DNA of 64,000 nt from positions 1-64,000 of the forward strand of contig JBLHMB010000006.1 in the NCBI GenBank assembly GCA_047621665.1, read 5' to 3'. Below, piece by piece: positions 35,701-44,233 of this stretch. The stretch comes from Actimicrobium sp047621665. GTDB lineage: Bacteria > Pseudomonadota > Gammaproteobacteria > Burkholderiales > Burkholderiaceae_D. Numbering within the stretch: position 1 is the first letter of the stretch; every line of letters starts with the position of its first letter. A program made the position numbers and the translations under genes. The notes beneath the pieces were generated by a model that was given only the letters and a program-made list of their open reading frames with translations, was not told where the DNA came from and did no database searches.

Positions 35701-36675
35701 GAAAACAGCACACTGCAGATGCTGGTCAACGGTACGGTCATCGGAGTGATGCCGGGAGGCAGTAGTTTTGCCACCGCACACCATACCTTTTCGTTCGCCG
35801 GTAGCGGTGGCAGCGATCTCGTCGAATTCCGCGCACTCGACGGCAAGGTCGATACCCTTGGCGGACTGCTTGATAATATCCGTGTTGCGCAAACTGCCAG
35901 TGCCTATCAGGGTCATGCCGCCCTGCTGCAACCGTTCACCAGCGTTTTCGGTGACGTGACCGATCATGGTGCCAGCCATGTGATCCGTTTGAGCGGGATG
36001 TCGATAGGCACTACCGTGACTGACGGAACGGCCGGCCACACGTTTGTCGCCACCGCCGTCGGGCAGGATGTCGAAATTTTTAATCCCGGTCATGCCAGCA
36101 GTGCCAACTGGAACCTCAACACGATCTCGGTGACTACGCCGGACAATTATGTTGGAAGTCTGCAGTTGACTGCAACCGAAAGCAGGACCTCCGGCGGCGT
36201 TGCCACGGCGAGCCATAATTTTGCGCTCAGCTACGCATCGACCACCTTTGCCGGGTCGACGGGAGTCGACATCATCCACGGCAGCACGGCCAACGACATC
36301 ATCAGTGGTGGGCCCGGCGACGATATCCTCAGCGGTAGCCTGGGCATCAACACCTTCGTTTACCACAACGGTGACCTGGCCCCGGGGACCGGCGGCGACC
36401 ACATTCTCGACTTCAAGGTAGGCACGGCATCGGTGGCCGGTGACGTGCTTGACATCAGCGACCTGCTGTCCGGGCACAGCATTAGCCAGGCGATGTTTGT
36501 CGGCAATGAAGCCAGCTACCTGCAGGTAACTAGCACCGGCGGTGTCACATCGATCCAGTTCGATGCAGACGGCACCGCAGGTGCCTCGCCGCTGCCGCTG
36601 GCCACGCTCGATGGTGTCGGGCCCGGCCTGACGCTCAACACGCTGCTTGACCATGGCCAGATTCATGCTGCCTGA
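32737..36675 (+). CDS. LapA/BapA-type giant adhesin with retention module and T1SS signal
   Basis: 1312 residues, GGAG before the start, no Sec signal. Residues 1-145 form the N-terminal retention module that jams the outer-membrane channel; TAAG at 120-123 followed by an acidic stretch matches the LapG cleavage site (cut between the Ala pair and Gly). A PPEVPPP repeat (about 178-228) leads into seven cadherin-like (tandem-95/VCBS) repeats to about residue 895. A jelly-roll-like module (900-1055) and an RTX-like GGPGDDILSG near 1190 precede a type I secretion signal with DVLDISDLL. It is held on the surface for biofilm attachment and released by LapG. lapE, lapG and lapD follow; the ABC and adaptor lie at 59.5-63 kb. 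Confidence 0.93.
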   Translation: MATPANTFVKPVSAGSKVGAIGTVKLAIGEVTATDQNGVQRVLHEGDQVSANEVIQTSADGSVDIQFINNTHVDLGRSSRIALDDSVFDPRQAATDQNDIAAIQAAIAAGADPTTLVPATAAGAGATDEGGSSFVVVDQNAARGNVTSGFETAGGFVAPPVPLVNGGLLPVAAAAAIPPEAPPESPPAVPPPEVPPPVVPPPEVPPPAVPPPEVPPPVVPPPEVPPPEVPPGAATPPVTANDVITTNEDTAVSGSVATNDTPGSAGGNVWTINAVATHGEVAFNPDGTYTYTPVANYNGPDSFSYNLTDANGNVSSATVAVTVNPVNDPPVAAPDSYTTAENTRLTGTTVLANDTDVEGSPLTAALVTQAGHGIVVLNTDGTFTYTPNANYNGPDSFTYHANDGTADSNVATVSISVVPGIPPVNAAPVAVPDSYTTAEDTPLTGTTVLANDTDVEGSPLTAALVTQAGHGIVVLNTDGTFTYTPNANYNGPDSFTYHANDGTADSNVAIVSISVTPVNDPPVAVPDSYTTAEDTRLVGTTVLANDTDVEGNPLTAVLVTQAAHGTVEMSTDGTFTYTPNANYNGPDSFTYHANDGTADSNVAIVSISVTPVNDPPVAVPDSYTTAEDTRLVGTTVLANDTDVEGNPLTAVLVTQAAHGTVEMSTDGTFTYTPNANYNGPDSFTYHANDGTADSNVATVSISVTPVNDPPVAVNDSVGTGQNLVLNGKSVLANDTDVEGNPLTAALVAGAQHGAVILNTDGTFTYTPIKDYHGPDSFTYQANDGVASSNVATVTIDVNASPVATKEQYGVIQGGTLSVPAANGVLSNDTDVDSTVLTAVLVRNVDHGSLTLNADGSFNYVPNTGYSGSDSYTYSPSDGITLGDSILVSLFIVPLPPGVIAPAVLSSFTDFNNGSAGGWVAHNTVTGAIGAVEINPESTYGGPSTTNRVLEVESTPGINSLQQAFDTHKGAVYHVDVDFSTRVTPGAAGENSTLQMLVNGTVIGVMPGGSSFATAHHTFSFAGSGGSDLVEFRALDGKVDTLGGLLDNIRVAQTASAYQGHAALLQPFTSVFGDVTDHGASHVIRLSGMSIGTTVTDGTAGHTFVATAVGQDVEIFNPGHASSANWNLNTISVTTPDNYVGSLQLTATESRTSGGVATASHNFALSYASTTFAGSTGVDIIHGSTANDIISGGPGDDILSGSLGINTFVYHNGDLAPGTGGDHILDFKVGTASVAGDVLDISDLLSGHSISQAMFVGNEASYLQVTSTGGVTSIQFDADGTAGASPLPLATLDGVGPGLTLNTLLDHGQIHAA
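33709..34872 (+). repeat. Near-identical 282-base tandem repeats in adhesin
   Basis: Copies of a 94-codon unit with consensus PDSYTTAEDT...TTVLANDTDVEG...YNGPDSF repeat in register. Boundaries at 34279, 34561 and 34843 are exactly 282 bases apart, and these two units are nearly identical in DNA. The two upstream units (from about 33715 and 34010) are also close. Homologous recombination could change copy number in frame. Confidence 0.9.
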
Positions 36676-37027
36676 ACCGGTCAGTCCGCCCGAAGTGCAG
36701 GGAAGTGCGCTGCTCCACGCTGATCTGATCGGCGGCGCCAGCGTGCCGATGCCGCACTCCGGGGAGGCACCGGCGCTGGTCGTGGCACCATCGCCAGGCA
36801 CCGATGTGCTGCAATTGGCCGACCTGCTCGACAGCGGTAGCCCCGGCCTGTCTGTTGCCGGCGGGTTCGTACTGTTCGAGCACCAGGGCAGTTCAGGCAG
36901 CATGCACGTGCGCGTCATGCTGGAAGGGGCGGATCACCATCAGCTGTTCGATGTCGGCACGCTTGCCTGCGGCCCCGACCTCAACAGCCTGCTCGGATTG
37001 ATCGTGCCGGATGGCGCGTCAAGCTGA
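36665..37027 (+). CDS. Small T1SS C-terminal-module-like protein overlapping the adhesin
   Basis: From ATG 36665 the frame gives 120 residues and overlaps the last 11 bases of the adhesin in another frame; ATG 36653 is an alternative. The segment GTDVLQLADLLDSGSPG echoes DVLDISDLLSGHS of the adhesin C-terminus, and VRVMLEGADHHQLFDVGTLA and LNSLLGLIVPDG echo the later part of that signal module. There is no Sec signal. It may be a small type I secretion substrate or partner, or a relic of a frameshifted adhesin tail. No separate ribosome-binding site is obvious, so translational coupling is likely. Confidence 0.6.
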   Translation: MLPEPVSPPEVQGSALLHADLIGGASVPMPHSGEAPALVVAPSPGTDVLQLADLLDSGSPGLSVAGGFVLFEHQGSSGSMHVRVMLEGADHHQLFDVGTLACGPDLNSLLGLIVPDGASS

Positions 37028-37219
37028 TTGCCCCGGCCAATCCCGGACGGTTGGCGGCAGATTTAACATTTCACATGGGGGGCATTCGATCCGAATGGAA
37101 TCATTTACTGGCGGCATCTTACTTCGGCCTTGTTTCATTCGAAGGTCAACGATAGCCCTTAATGTGTCCCGTCTATACCTGCGTCATTTCCATTAAAAAT
37201 AACTTCTGCTATATTCAAT

Positions 37220-37238
37220 GTCGAATTGACAATTCGAC
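37220..37238. promoter_or_regulatory. Palindromic operator-like site before lapE
   Basis: GTCGAATT-GAC-AATTCGAC is a perfect 8-base inverted repeat, flanked by further AA/TT symmetry. It sits directly after a TATATT that could serve as a -10 box (about 37210-37215) and 43 bases before the channel gene start, the expected place for a repressor site. Confidence 0.5.
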
Positions 37239-37280
37239 GTTGATTCCCCGTTGTTTTTACTCTTGGAAAGGGACCTTCTC

Positions 37281-38636
37281 ATGTCTGCTCGTGCGCGTAT
37301 TTCATTTTCGTTGACCGTCATTGCTGCCGGTTTTCTTTTGACCGGTCCGGTGTCCGGTCAGTCACTGAAGGCAGCCGTCGAACAGACGTTGCAAACCAAT
37401 CCTGATGTGCTGGCTGATGCCAACCTGCGTCTGTCGACTGATGAAGCACTCAAGGCGGCAAAAGGAGGCTATCTGCCCAAGGTTGACCTCGGGATCGGCA
37501 TGGGGCGCGAGTGGAGCGATAACTCGACCACCCGCTTCAACGGTGGCACGTCGTTTCTGACCCGCAATGAAGCCTCGCTCACCTTGAACCAGATGCTGTT
37601 CGACGGCGATCAGGTCAAAAGCGAAGTCGATCGCAATCAGGCACGGGTTGCGTCGGCCGCCAACAAGCTCAGCGGCACCTCCGAACAAACCGCCTTGCGC
37701 GTCATCGAAGCGTATCTGGAAGTACTGCGCAACCGCGATCTGGTCGTGCTGACCACTGCCAATGCCCAGGTTCACGTGCGCACCTACGATCAAATCAAGA
37801 TTCGCAGCGACAGCGGTGTCGGGCGCAAGGCCGATCTCGAACAGATCAGCGCGCGGCAGGGGCTGGCCAATGCCAACCTGGTCTCGTCCGAAGCCAATTT
37901 GCGGGATGCCGAAATCAACTTTCTGCGGGTGGTCGGAAGTGCCCCGGCCAACCTCGACAAGATCGACGGGCCGCCGGCCAGTCTGATTCCCGGTTCACTG
38001 GAAGCGGCGCTGAAAACGGCGATCGATAATCATCCGACACTGATGTCGGCCCGGGCCGATTTCGAGGCGGCCAATGCACAAATTACCGGTGCCAAGTCAA
38101 CCATGTCACCGCGCCTCGATCTGCAACTCGGTACCACGATCAACCACAATATCGATGGCATCGAGGGGCGCAACGACTCCCGCTTTGCCATGTTGCGTTT
38201 GCGCTGGAATCTGTTTAACGGTGGTTCGGATACCGCCCGCCTCAATGAAACCGTTGCCTTGTCCGGTCAAGCCCGCGAAATCATGAATCGTACCTATCGT
38301 CAGGTCGACCAGAGCACGCGGCTATCCTGGAATGCGCTAACCTCGGCGCAACTGCGGATGCCGTCGTTGCGACAGCATGCCGAATCGAGCGCACTGACCC
38401 GCGATGCTTATACCAAGCAATTCAGTATCGGGCAGCGCACCTTGCTCGACATGCTGGACTCGGAAAACGAAACCTTTACGGCGGCCTCGAATTACGTCAA
38501 CGGGCAGTACCTGGAAGTCTTTGCCAAGTACCGCGTGCTGGCTGATATGGGCCAATTGCTCAGTTCACTGGGCGTCGCAAAGCGTCCGGAGAGTATGCTG
38601 GCAACTTCGATGGCGAATCCCACCGCAAAGAACTAG
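37281..38636 (+). CDS. lapE: TolC-family type I secretion outer-membrane channel
   Basis: Start chosen at 37281 (MSARARISFSL) with GGGA upstream; 451 residues. Signal peptide ends near PVSGQS. Two TolC repeats are visible, each starting LKAAVEQTLQTNPDVLADA and LEAALKTAIDNHPTLMSARA. C-terminal QFSIGQRTLLDMLDSENETF is the family end motif. Position after the adhesin and before lapG and lapD identifies it as the LapE/AggA channel through which the adhesin passes and in which its retention module lodges. Confidence 0.92.
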   Translation: MSARARISFSLTVIAAGFLLTGPVSGQSLKAAVEQTLQTNPDVLADANLRLSTDEALKAAKGGYLPKVDLGIGMGREWSDNSTTRFNGGTSFLTRNEASLTLNQMLFDGDQVKSEVDRNQARVASAANKLSGTSEQTALRVIEAYLEVLRNRDLVVLTTANAQVHVRTYDQIKIRSDSGVGRKADLEQISARQGLANANLVSSEANLRDAEINFLRVVGSAPANLDKIDGPPASLIPGSLEAALKTAIDNHPTLMSARADFEAANAQITGAKSTMSPRLDLQLGTTINHNIDGIEGRNDSRFAMLRLRWNLFNGGSDTARLNETVALSGQAREIMNRTYRQVDQSTRLSWNALTSAQLRMPSLRQHAESSALTRDAYTKQFSIGQRTLLDMLDSENETFTAASNYVNGQYLEVFAKYRVLADMGQLLSSLGVAKRPESMLATSMANPTAKN

Positions 38637-38652
38637 TTCCGGACTGGCCGCA

Positions 38653-38686
38653 GGCGCCGTTCCGGAGCCGGGACAGCGCTTTTTTT
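38653..38686 (+). terminator. Probable intrinsic terminator after lapE
   Basis: A GC-rich imperfect hairpin (GCGC at 38654-38657 pairing with GCGC near 38676-38679, with TCCGG and CCGGGA inside) is followed directly by seven T residues. Confidence 0.65.
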
Positions 38687-38811
38687 ATGACAGGGCAGGT
38701 TGATGCAGTCACGCGGCGCATCCATGATGGTGGGGACGGAAGGCAGGGCGGCTTTGCTGTCGCGCTGGTTTCCTGACATTTTTTTTGGTCCGGGCTTTGC
38801 TGTTCTGTTCG

Positions 38812-39516
38812 ATGCCTGAGCTAGCCTTGGCCGCAGGTCGATCCCGTCTGATTGTCTGCCGGAGCCTGTTGCTGCTGGCGCTGCTGTGCACGGGCATTGT
38901 CAGTGTCCACCCGGTCGAGTCGGACATCGTGTTGCCGGCGCGCGTGCTGGACGCTGCCGAACGCAAATACGGTGCGGGCGCTCGCCAGCGCCTGGTCGCC
39001 TGGCAGCAACTGGTCGGCGCAGCGCACGGTCGCCCCGAAGCCGACAAACTCAGGCTGGTCAATGACTTCTTCAATACGATACCGTTCATTTCCGATCTCG
39101 AACACTGGGGCCGGGAAGACTACTGGGCAACACCGACCGAAATGCTGGCCAGCAATGGCGGCGATTGCGAGGATTTCTCGATTGCCAAGTATTTTTCGCT
39201 GGTCGCGCTGGGCGTGTCGATCGACAAATTGCGCATCACCTACGTCAAGGCGCGTGACTATAATCCGGTTAGCCAGGCGCACATGGTGCTGACGTATTAC
39301 GCCACGCCGGGGGTGATGCCACTGGTGCTGGACAACCTGATTCCCGAGATCAAGCCGGCCTCGCAACGGCCCGACCTGACCCCGGTGTACAGCTTCAACG
39401 GCGACGGTCTGTGGCTGGCCAAAGCGCGTGGCGACGGCAAGGCCGTCAAGGGTGGCTCCGGCAATATCAGTCTGTGGCGCGGACTGATTGCGCGCATGGG
39501 CAAGGAATTCGACTGA
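38812..39516 (+). CDS. lapG: LapG-type periplasmic cysteine protease
   Basis: 234 residues from ATG 38812; the start is uncertain because no clear ribosome-binding site is present. A hydrophobic export segment (about 13-30) is followed by the transglutaminase-like fold. Catalytic triad by position: Cys119 in NGGDCEDFS, His157 in QAHMVL, Asp174 in LVLDN. Trp-rich DLEHWGREDYWATP is typical. It cuts the adhesin at the TAAG site when not held by LapD. Next to lapD, in the standard order. Confidence 0.94.
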   Translation: MPELALAAGRSRLIVCRSLLLLALLCTGIVSVHPVESDIVLPARVLDAAERKYGAGARQRLVAWQQLVGAAHGRPEADKLRLVNDFFNTIPFISDLEHWGREDYWATPTEMLASNGGDCEDFSIAKYFSLVALGVSIDKLRITYVKARDYNPVSQAHMVLTYYATPGVMPLVLDNLIPEIKPASQRPDLTPVYSFNGDGLWLAKARGDGKAVKGGSGNISLWRGLIARMGKEFD

Positions 39517-39547
39517 TGCATCGCTTGCACATACTCCCAAGGAAATC

Positions 39548-41503
39548 ATGACTCTCCTGCGACAACTTACCGCCGTCATCATTGCGCTGTTTGTCCTGCT
39601 GTTTGCAGGCACCGTCGCCATCAGTGTCTCGGATGCGCGCACCTACCTCGATAGCCAGCTCAAGACCATTTCGCAGGACACGGCCACCTCGCTGGGTCTG
39701 AGCTTGTCGCAGGATTTTGCCGCGTCCGACATGATTCTGATCGATAGCAAGGTCAGCCTGATTTTCGATAGCGGCTATTACCGCGAAGTGACGGTCGCCG
39801 GTCTTGATGGCAAAGTCCTGGTACAGCGATTGTCAACGGCACGGGTGCCGGACGTGCCGGCCTGGTTCGTGCGGCTGTTCCCGATCGAGACGCCACGTGG
39901 CCAGGCATTGATCATGTCCGGCTGGCAGCAGGCCGGCACCATCACCGTGGCCGCCAATCCGGCAGCGGCCTACGCGACGTTGTGGACCGGCAGCGTCAAG
40001 TCGTTCTGGTGGTTCTTTGCCACGCTGGTGCTGACGTCAGTGCTGGCGATGGTCGCGTTGCGCCTGATCCTGCGTCCGTTGCATCTGGTTGAAGCGCAGG
40101 CCCGCGCCATCTGCGACCGCGAATATCCGGTTCAGGACAAGCTACCCTGGACGCTGGAATTGCGCAGTGTGGTCGTCGCCATGAACCGCATGACGCGCAA
40201 GATCAAGGCGATGTTCGACGATCAGGCCGAAGCCATGGAGCGGTTGCGCGCCGACAGTTACCGCAATGCGCTGACCGGGCTGGCCAACCGGCGCTATTTC
40301 GATATGCAGCTACAGCAAATGCTGGCCTCGGATGATGAATTCCACAGCGGTGCCTTGCTGCTGGTCGAACTCAAAGACTTCAAGGCGTTCAACGAACGGT
40401 GCGGCTACACCGCCGGCGATGAGTTGCTGCGCGGAGCGGTCGCCGTCCTCAACGAAGTGGTTCAGACCGAAGCGGGGCTCGACTGTTTTGTCGCGCATCT
40501 GGCGGGCGCCAGTTTTGCGCTGGTCGTGTCGAATGTCAGCGAACCTGAAGCGATCGAATTCGGCGAGCGGCTGGCGGCGGCACTGGCGCAATTGCACCAG
40601 CGCGGGCTGGTCGATAGTGCTGACGTCGGTCACGTGGGCATGGCGATTTACCGGCGTCAGAGCGCCAGTCAGTTTCTGTCCGAAGCCGATACCGCGTTGC
40701 GGGCTGCGCAAATCAAGGGACCTAACACTTTGCACATTCATGTTGACCGTGGTGTTGCCGTGGTGGCCTGGCCGGCTACGCGCTGGAGCGAATTCCTGCG
40801 CGACGTGATCGCGCACAAAAATATCGTGCTGCATGTGCAGCCGGTCTTGCGCAACAGCGGCGAGCAGGCGGTGCTGCATTACGAAACGCTGTTGCGGGTC
40901 ACTGGCGACGAGGGGCAGCTGATCCCGGCGGTGGTCTTCGTGCCAATGGCCAAGCGGCTCGGACTGGTTCAGCAAATCGACCGGCTGGTGGTCGCCGAGG
41001 TACTGCTGCGCTTGCAGCAGCAGCGCTATGGCGAGCACATCATCGCCGTCAACCTGTTCTCGGCGACGCTGCAGGACGCCGGCTTTGTGGCCTGGCTGGA
41101 TGCCGCCTTGCGGGCTGATCCGGCGGCGGCCCGACGTATCGCCTTCGAGGTGCCGGAATACGGCGCACTGGAGAACCTGGATGCGCTGCGCGCGTTGGTT
41201 AATCTGGTACACCGTCATGGCAGTCAGTTCGGCATTGACCATTTCGGCCGCGGCTTTGCCTCCTTCGGTTATCTGGCGACGCTTAAACTGGATTACCTGA
41301 AGATCGACGGCAGCTTCATCCGCAGCATCGACACGCAGCGCGATAACCAGTTCCTGGTCGAAGCGATCTGCAAAATCGCCCACGGTCTGGACCTGCAAGT
41401 CATTGCCGAGTCGGTCGAAACCGACGCCGAACGGACCATGTTGGCCACTCTGAAAATCGATGGTGTGCAAGGCTTCGGTATCGGCCTGCCGGGCGAACTG
41501 TAA
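39548..41503 (+). CDS. lapD: LapD-type c-di-GMP receptor with degenerate GGDEF and EAL
   Basis: Start at 39548 with AAGGA; 651 residues. N-terminal helix, periplasmic LapD/MoxY-type domain (about 25-155) with GWQQAGTITVAANPAAAY, second helix near 158-178, HAMP, then GGDEF-like and EAL-like domains. The GGDEF motif reads AGASF, and the EAL motif reads ETL, so neither cyclase nor phosphodiesterase activity is expected. Such proteins bind c-di-GMP in the EAL domain and then sequester LapG in the periplasm, keeping the adhesin on the cell. Confidence 0.95.
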   Translation: MTLLRQLTAVIIALFVLLFAGTVAISVSDARTYLDSQLKTISQDTATSLGLSLSQDFAASDMILIDSKVSLIFDSGYYREVTVAGLDGKVLVQRLSTARVPDVPAWFVRLFPIETPRGQALIMSGWQQAGTITVAANPAAAYATLWTGSVKSFWWFFATLVLTSVLAMVALRLILRPLHLVEAQARAICDREYPVQDKLPWTLELRSVVVAMNRMTRKIKAMFDDQAEAMERLRADSYRNALTGLANRRYFDMQLQQMLASDDEFHSGALLLVELKDFKAFNERCGYTAGDELLRGAVAVLNEVVQTEAGLDCFVAHLAGASFALVVSNVSEPEAIEFGERLAAALAQLHQRGLVDSADVGHVGMAIYRRQSASQFLSEADTALRAAQIKGPNTLHIHVDRGVAVVAWPATRWSEFLRDVIAHKNIVLHVQPVLRNSGEQAVLHYETLLRVTGDEGQLIPAVVFVPMAKRLGLVQQIDRLVVAEVLLRLQQQRYGEHIIAVNLFSATLQDAGFVAWLDAALRADPAAARRIAFEVPEYGALENLDALRALVNLVHRHGSQFGIDHFGRGFASFGYLATLKLDYLKIDGSFIRSIDTQRDNQFLVEAICKIAHGLDLQVIAESVETDAERTMLATLKIDGVQGFGIGLPGEL

Positions 41504-41506
41504 TGG

Positions 41507-42304
41507 TTGCCATCACAAGAGCATCGCCGCGTGCTTGACCTGTTCGGGCCACGCTGGCATATCGGCTGTTCACCAACGGGTCTGGCGCTGGTGCAACGGG
41601 ACCGCTTCGGCCATCACGTTGGTGTTGCCATCGAACGTGACTGGCAAACCAGCACCGATCCGTTGGCCATGCTGATCAGTCAGCTGCACCTCGCGCTTGA
41701 CCGGGCCGGTTGCGCCGGTGCCCGCGCCACGTTGGTGTTATCGGATGACTGGTGCCGGATCGGCATCGTGCGCTCGACGGCGGAGCTGGCCGGGTCGTGC
41801 GGAACCGGTGCCGGAACGGGTGACTGGCGCTGGCAAACCAGCCCCGGCAAACCTTGTCTGGCAGTTGCCGTCCCGGCCCTGTTGCAGGCGAGGTTACAAG
41901 ATACGGTGGCGCGCTATCGCTTGCGCGGCGTGGTACCGGTGCCGCATTGCCTGGTGGCGTGGAAGCGCTGGCAGGGCGACTTGAAAAGCGGCGACTGGTT
42001 CGGCATCCTGCACGACAGTCGGATCACGCTGATCAGCCGCAGCGGTGGAAGAATGCAGGGCGTACTGCAGCAGTTGCTGCATCAGGACGACATGAAAAAT
42101 CCCGACTGGCTGGCAGCCCGTGTCTGTATCGAATCAGCACGACGGGGTTTGCCGGCGCCGACGCGCATTGCCCTGTGTGGTGAAGTACCCGAACCCTGGA
42201 CCAAGGTGTTGCCGGGACGGTTGGCCTGCATCGCGCTGCGCGAAAAAAAACTGCCCGCAGGCTCACTCGCGGTGGCGCTGGCGCAAGCCGGTATCCCGGC
42301 CTGA
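41507..42304 (+). CDS. Conserved hypothetical protein after lapD
   Basis: 265 residues if read from TTG 41507; GTG 41531 with AAGAG upstream is an alternative start. The lapD stop is only three bases away, so it is probably cotranscribed. It has alternating beta-strand segments (GLALVQRDRFGHHVGVAIE; ATLVLSDDWCRIGIV) reminiscent of the ASKHA-type fold of PilM/GspL/MshI-like proteins, but no nucleotide-binding motif is certain and no pilus genes are adjacent. Function unknown. Confidence 0.65.
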   Translation: MPSQEHRRVLDLFGPRWHIGCSPTGLALVQRDRFGHHVGVAIERDWQTSTDPLAMLISQLHLALDRAGCAGARATLVLSDDWCRIGIVRSTAELAGSCGTGAGTGDWRWQTSPGKPCLAVAVPALLQARLQDTVARYRLRGVVPVPHCLVAWKRWQGDLKSGDWFGILHDSRITLISRSGGRMQGVLQQLLHQDDMKNPDWLAARVCIESARRGLPAPTRIALCGEVPEPWTKVLPGRLACIALREKKLPAGSLAVALAQAGIPA

Positions 42305-42341
42305 TCTGGTCGTGTGCGGTGCAATCTGCGACAATCCGTCC

Positions 42342-43178
42342 ATGACTTCCCTTGTTCCCGATTCCCCCGAAGGCGCTGCCGCACCCTGGCACAGTGCCTT
42401 CTACAAATTCGTCGCACTCGACGATCCTGATGCGCTTGTGCTGCAGTTGCGCGCACTCACGCAGGCGCTGCTGGGCAGCGTGCTGGTAGCCGAAGAAGGT
42501 CTCAATGGCGTGCTGGCCGGTACCGCGGTCGAGCTCGATGCCTTCGAAGCAGCCCTGACTGCCGACCCGCGTTTTAGCGACATGACCTTCAAGCGCAGCG
42601 CCTGCACCACGCCCCCATTCGGTCGCCTCAAAATTCATCGCAAGAGCGAGATCGTCTTCATGGGCGTGCCCGGTGTCGATGCGGTGCGCCCGACCGGCAT
42701 CAGCGTCAGTCCGCAAGAATGGCGCGAACTGATCGCCGCCGACGATGTGGTGGTCATCGACAACCGCAACAGCTTCGAATACCGGCTTGGCAAATTCAAC
42801 AACGCGGTCGATCCGCTGGTGGCTAATTTTCGCGATTTCCCCAAGTTCATCGAAGCCAACGCGCCGGCCTGGCAAGCCGCCGGCAAACGGGTCGCGATGT
42901 ACTGCACCGGCGGCATCCGCTGCGAAAAAACCAGCGCCTGGATGCAGGACATGGGCATCCCGATTTACCAGCTTGAAGGCGGCATCCTGAATTATTTTCA
43001 GACCATGCCCGACGCTGAAAAAGACTGGCAAGGCGAGTGCTTCGTGTTCGATAACCGCATTGCGCTTGACACCCGTCTCAACGAAACCGGTACCACGCTG
43101 GAAGACGTCTACGACGGCGAACCCGATGGCGAATGGCGCTTGCAGCGCGCGCGCCGGCTTGCCCAGTCCGGCTCGTGA
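42342..43178 (+). CDS. trhO: tRNA uridine(34) hydroxylase, rhodanese-like
   Basis: 278 residues. N-terminal acylphosphatase-like domain with GSVLVAEEGLNGVLAG, and a rhodanese domain with DNRNSFEYRLGKF and active loop YCTGGIRCEK holding the conserved Cys residues. TrhO (YceA) performs oxygen-dependent hydroxylation of U34 in certain tRNAs. The next gene starts inside its stop (GTGA), and it also acts on RNA uridines. Confidence 0.94.
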   Translation: MTSLVPDSPEGAAAPWHSAFYKFVALDDPDALVLQLRALTQALLGSVLVAEEGLNGVLAGTAVELDAFEAALTADPRFSDMTFKRSACTTPPFGRLKIHRKSEIVFMGVPGVDAVRPTGISVSPQEWRELIAADDVVVIDNRNSFEYRLGKFNNAVDPLVANFRDFPKFIEANAPAWQAAGKRVAMYCTGGIRCEKTSAWMQDMGIPIYQLEGGILNYFQTMPDAEKDWQGECFVFDNRIALDTRLNETGTTLEDVYDGEPDGEWRLQRARRLAQSGS

Positions 43179-44107
43179 CGCCTACCCGCCTGACCCCGCC
43201 CGAGCGCGATGGTGTGGGTGCCAGCGTGGTGGCGTTGCCGCCCGGTCCGTGGCGCTTGCTGCTGGATTTTCTGGCAGTGCAGTTTCCGGCGGTTGACCGC
43301 GCGGCGTGGCAAGGCCGCATGGAGCAAGGCGCTGTGCTCGATGCCAGTGGCGTCGCGCTTGCAGCGGATGCTCCCTATCGCGTCCATGCCAGGGTGTTTT
43401 ATTTTCGCAGCCTGCCGACCGAAGCGGTGATCCCGTTCGACGAAGTCGTGCTGTTTCGTGATGACACACTAATCGTCGTCGACAAGCCGCACTTTTTACC
43501 GGTGACCCCGGCCGGACGTTATTTGCAGCAAACGCTGCTGGTGCGCCTCAAGCGCAAGCTCGGTATCGCAACGCTGGCACCGATGCACCGGATCGACCGC
43601 GAAACCGCCGGCCTGGTGCTGTTCACGATACAGCCGGCCACGCGTGCGCTGTATCAGGGGCTGTTTCGCGAGCGCGCCGTGACCAAGCATTACGAAGCGA
43701 TCGCGCCGTGGCGGCCCGAACTGCACTTTCCGATGCAGGTACGCAGCCGGCTGGTCGATACCGAACACTTCATGAAAATGGGTGAAGTCGAGGGCGAACC
43801 GAATGCCGAGACGTGCATCGAATTGCTGGAAGTGCAGGGCGCACTGGCACGCTACGCACTGCATCCGGTCACCGGCCAGCGTCATCAGTTGCGGGTGCAG
43901 ATGAACGGGCTGGGACTGCCCATCCTCAATGACCAGATTTATCCGCATCATGTGCCCGAACTGGCGCCCGGCATGCTGCCTGATTACAGCAAGCCACTGC
44001 AATTGCTGGCGAAATCACTGGAATTCATTGATCCGTTGTCGGGTTTGCCGCGTCGTTTCGAGAGCCGGCTGGCGCTGCATTTCGGGGTCGCCGATCACCC
44101 GCTTTGA
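43175..44107 (+). CDS. RluA-family pseudouridine synthase
   Basis: Start at GTG 43175, overlapping the upstream stop; 310 residues. Catalytic motif MHRIDRETAGLVLF contains the essential Asp (HRLDR variant). Other family signs are VVDKPHFLPVTPAG and HPVTGQRHQLRVQM. The N-terminal 70 residues resemble a degenerate S4-like domain. Substrate may be rRNA or tRNA and cannot be set from sequence alone. Confidence 0.92.
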   Translation: MTPTRLTPPERDGVGASVVALPPGPWRLLLDFLAVQFPAVDRAAWQGRMEQGAVLDASGVALAADAPYRVHARVFYFRSLPTEAVIPFDEVVLFRDDTLIVVDKPHFLPVTPAGRYLQQTLLVRLKRKLGIATLAPMHRIDRETAGLVLFTIQPATRALYQGLFRERAVTKHYEAIAPWRPELHFPMQVRSRLVDTEHFMKMGEVEGEPNAETCIELLEVQGALARYALHPVTGQRHQLRVQMNGLGLPILNDQIYPHHVPELAPGMLPDYSKPLQLLAKSLEFIDPLSGLPRRFESRLALHFGVADHPL

Positions 44108-44233
44108 CAGGGATTGTTCCCACTGGAAGGCGTAACTTCAGGATGGTAAATTTTTACAACCAATGGACCTGATTTGTTTGCCCTTGAGGTCCTTGATGTA
44201 GGCTAGACTGCGCGGCCACACTCAGGAATTGAC

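Noticed and set aside
39548..41503. LapD gene as an active diguanylate cyclase or phosphodiesterase
   Set aside because: Both signature motifs are degenerate (AGASF and ETL), so it is a receptor, not an enzyme.
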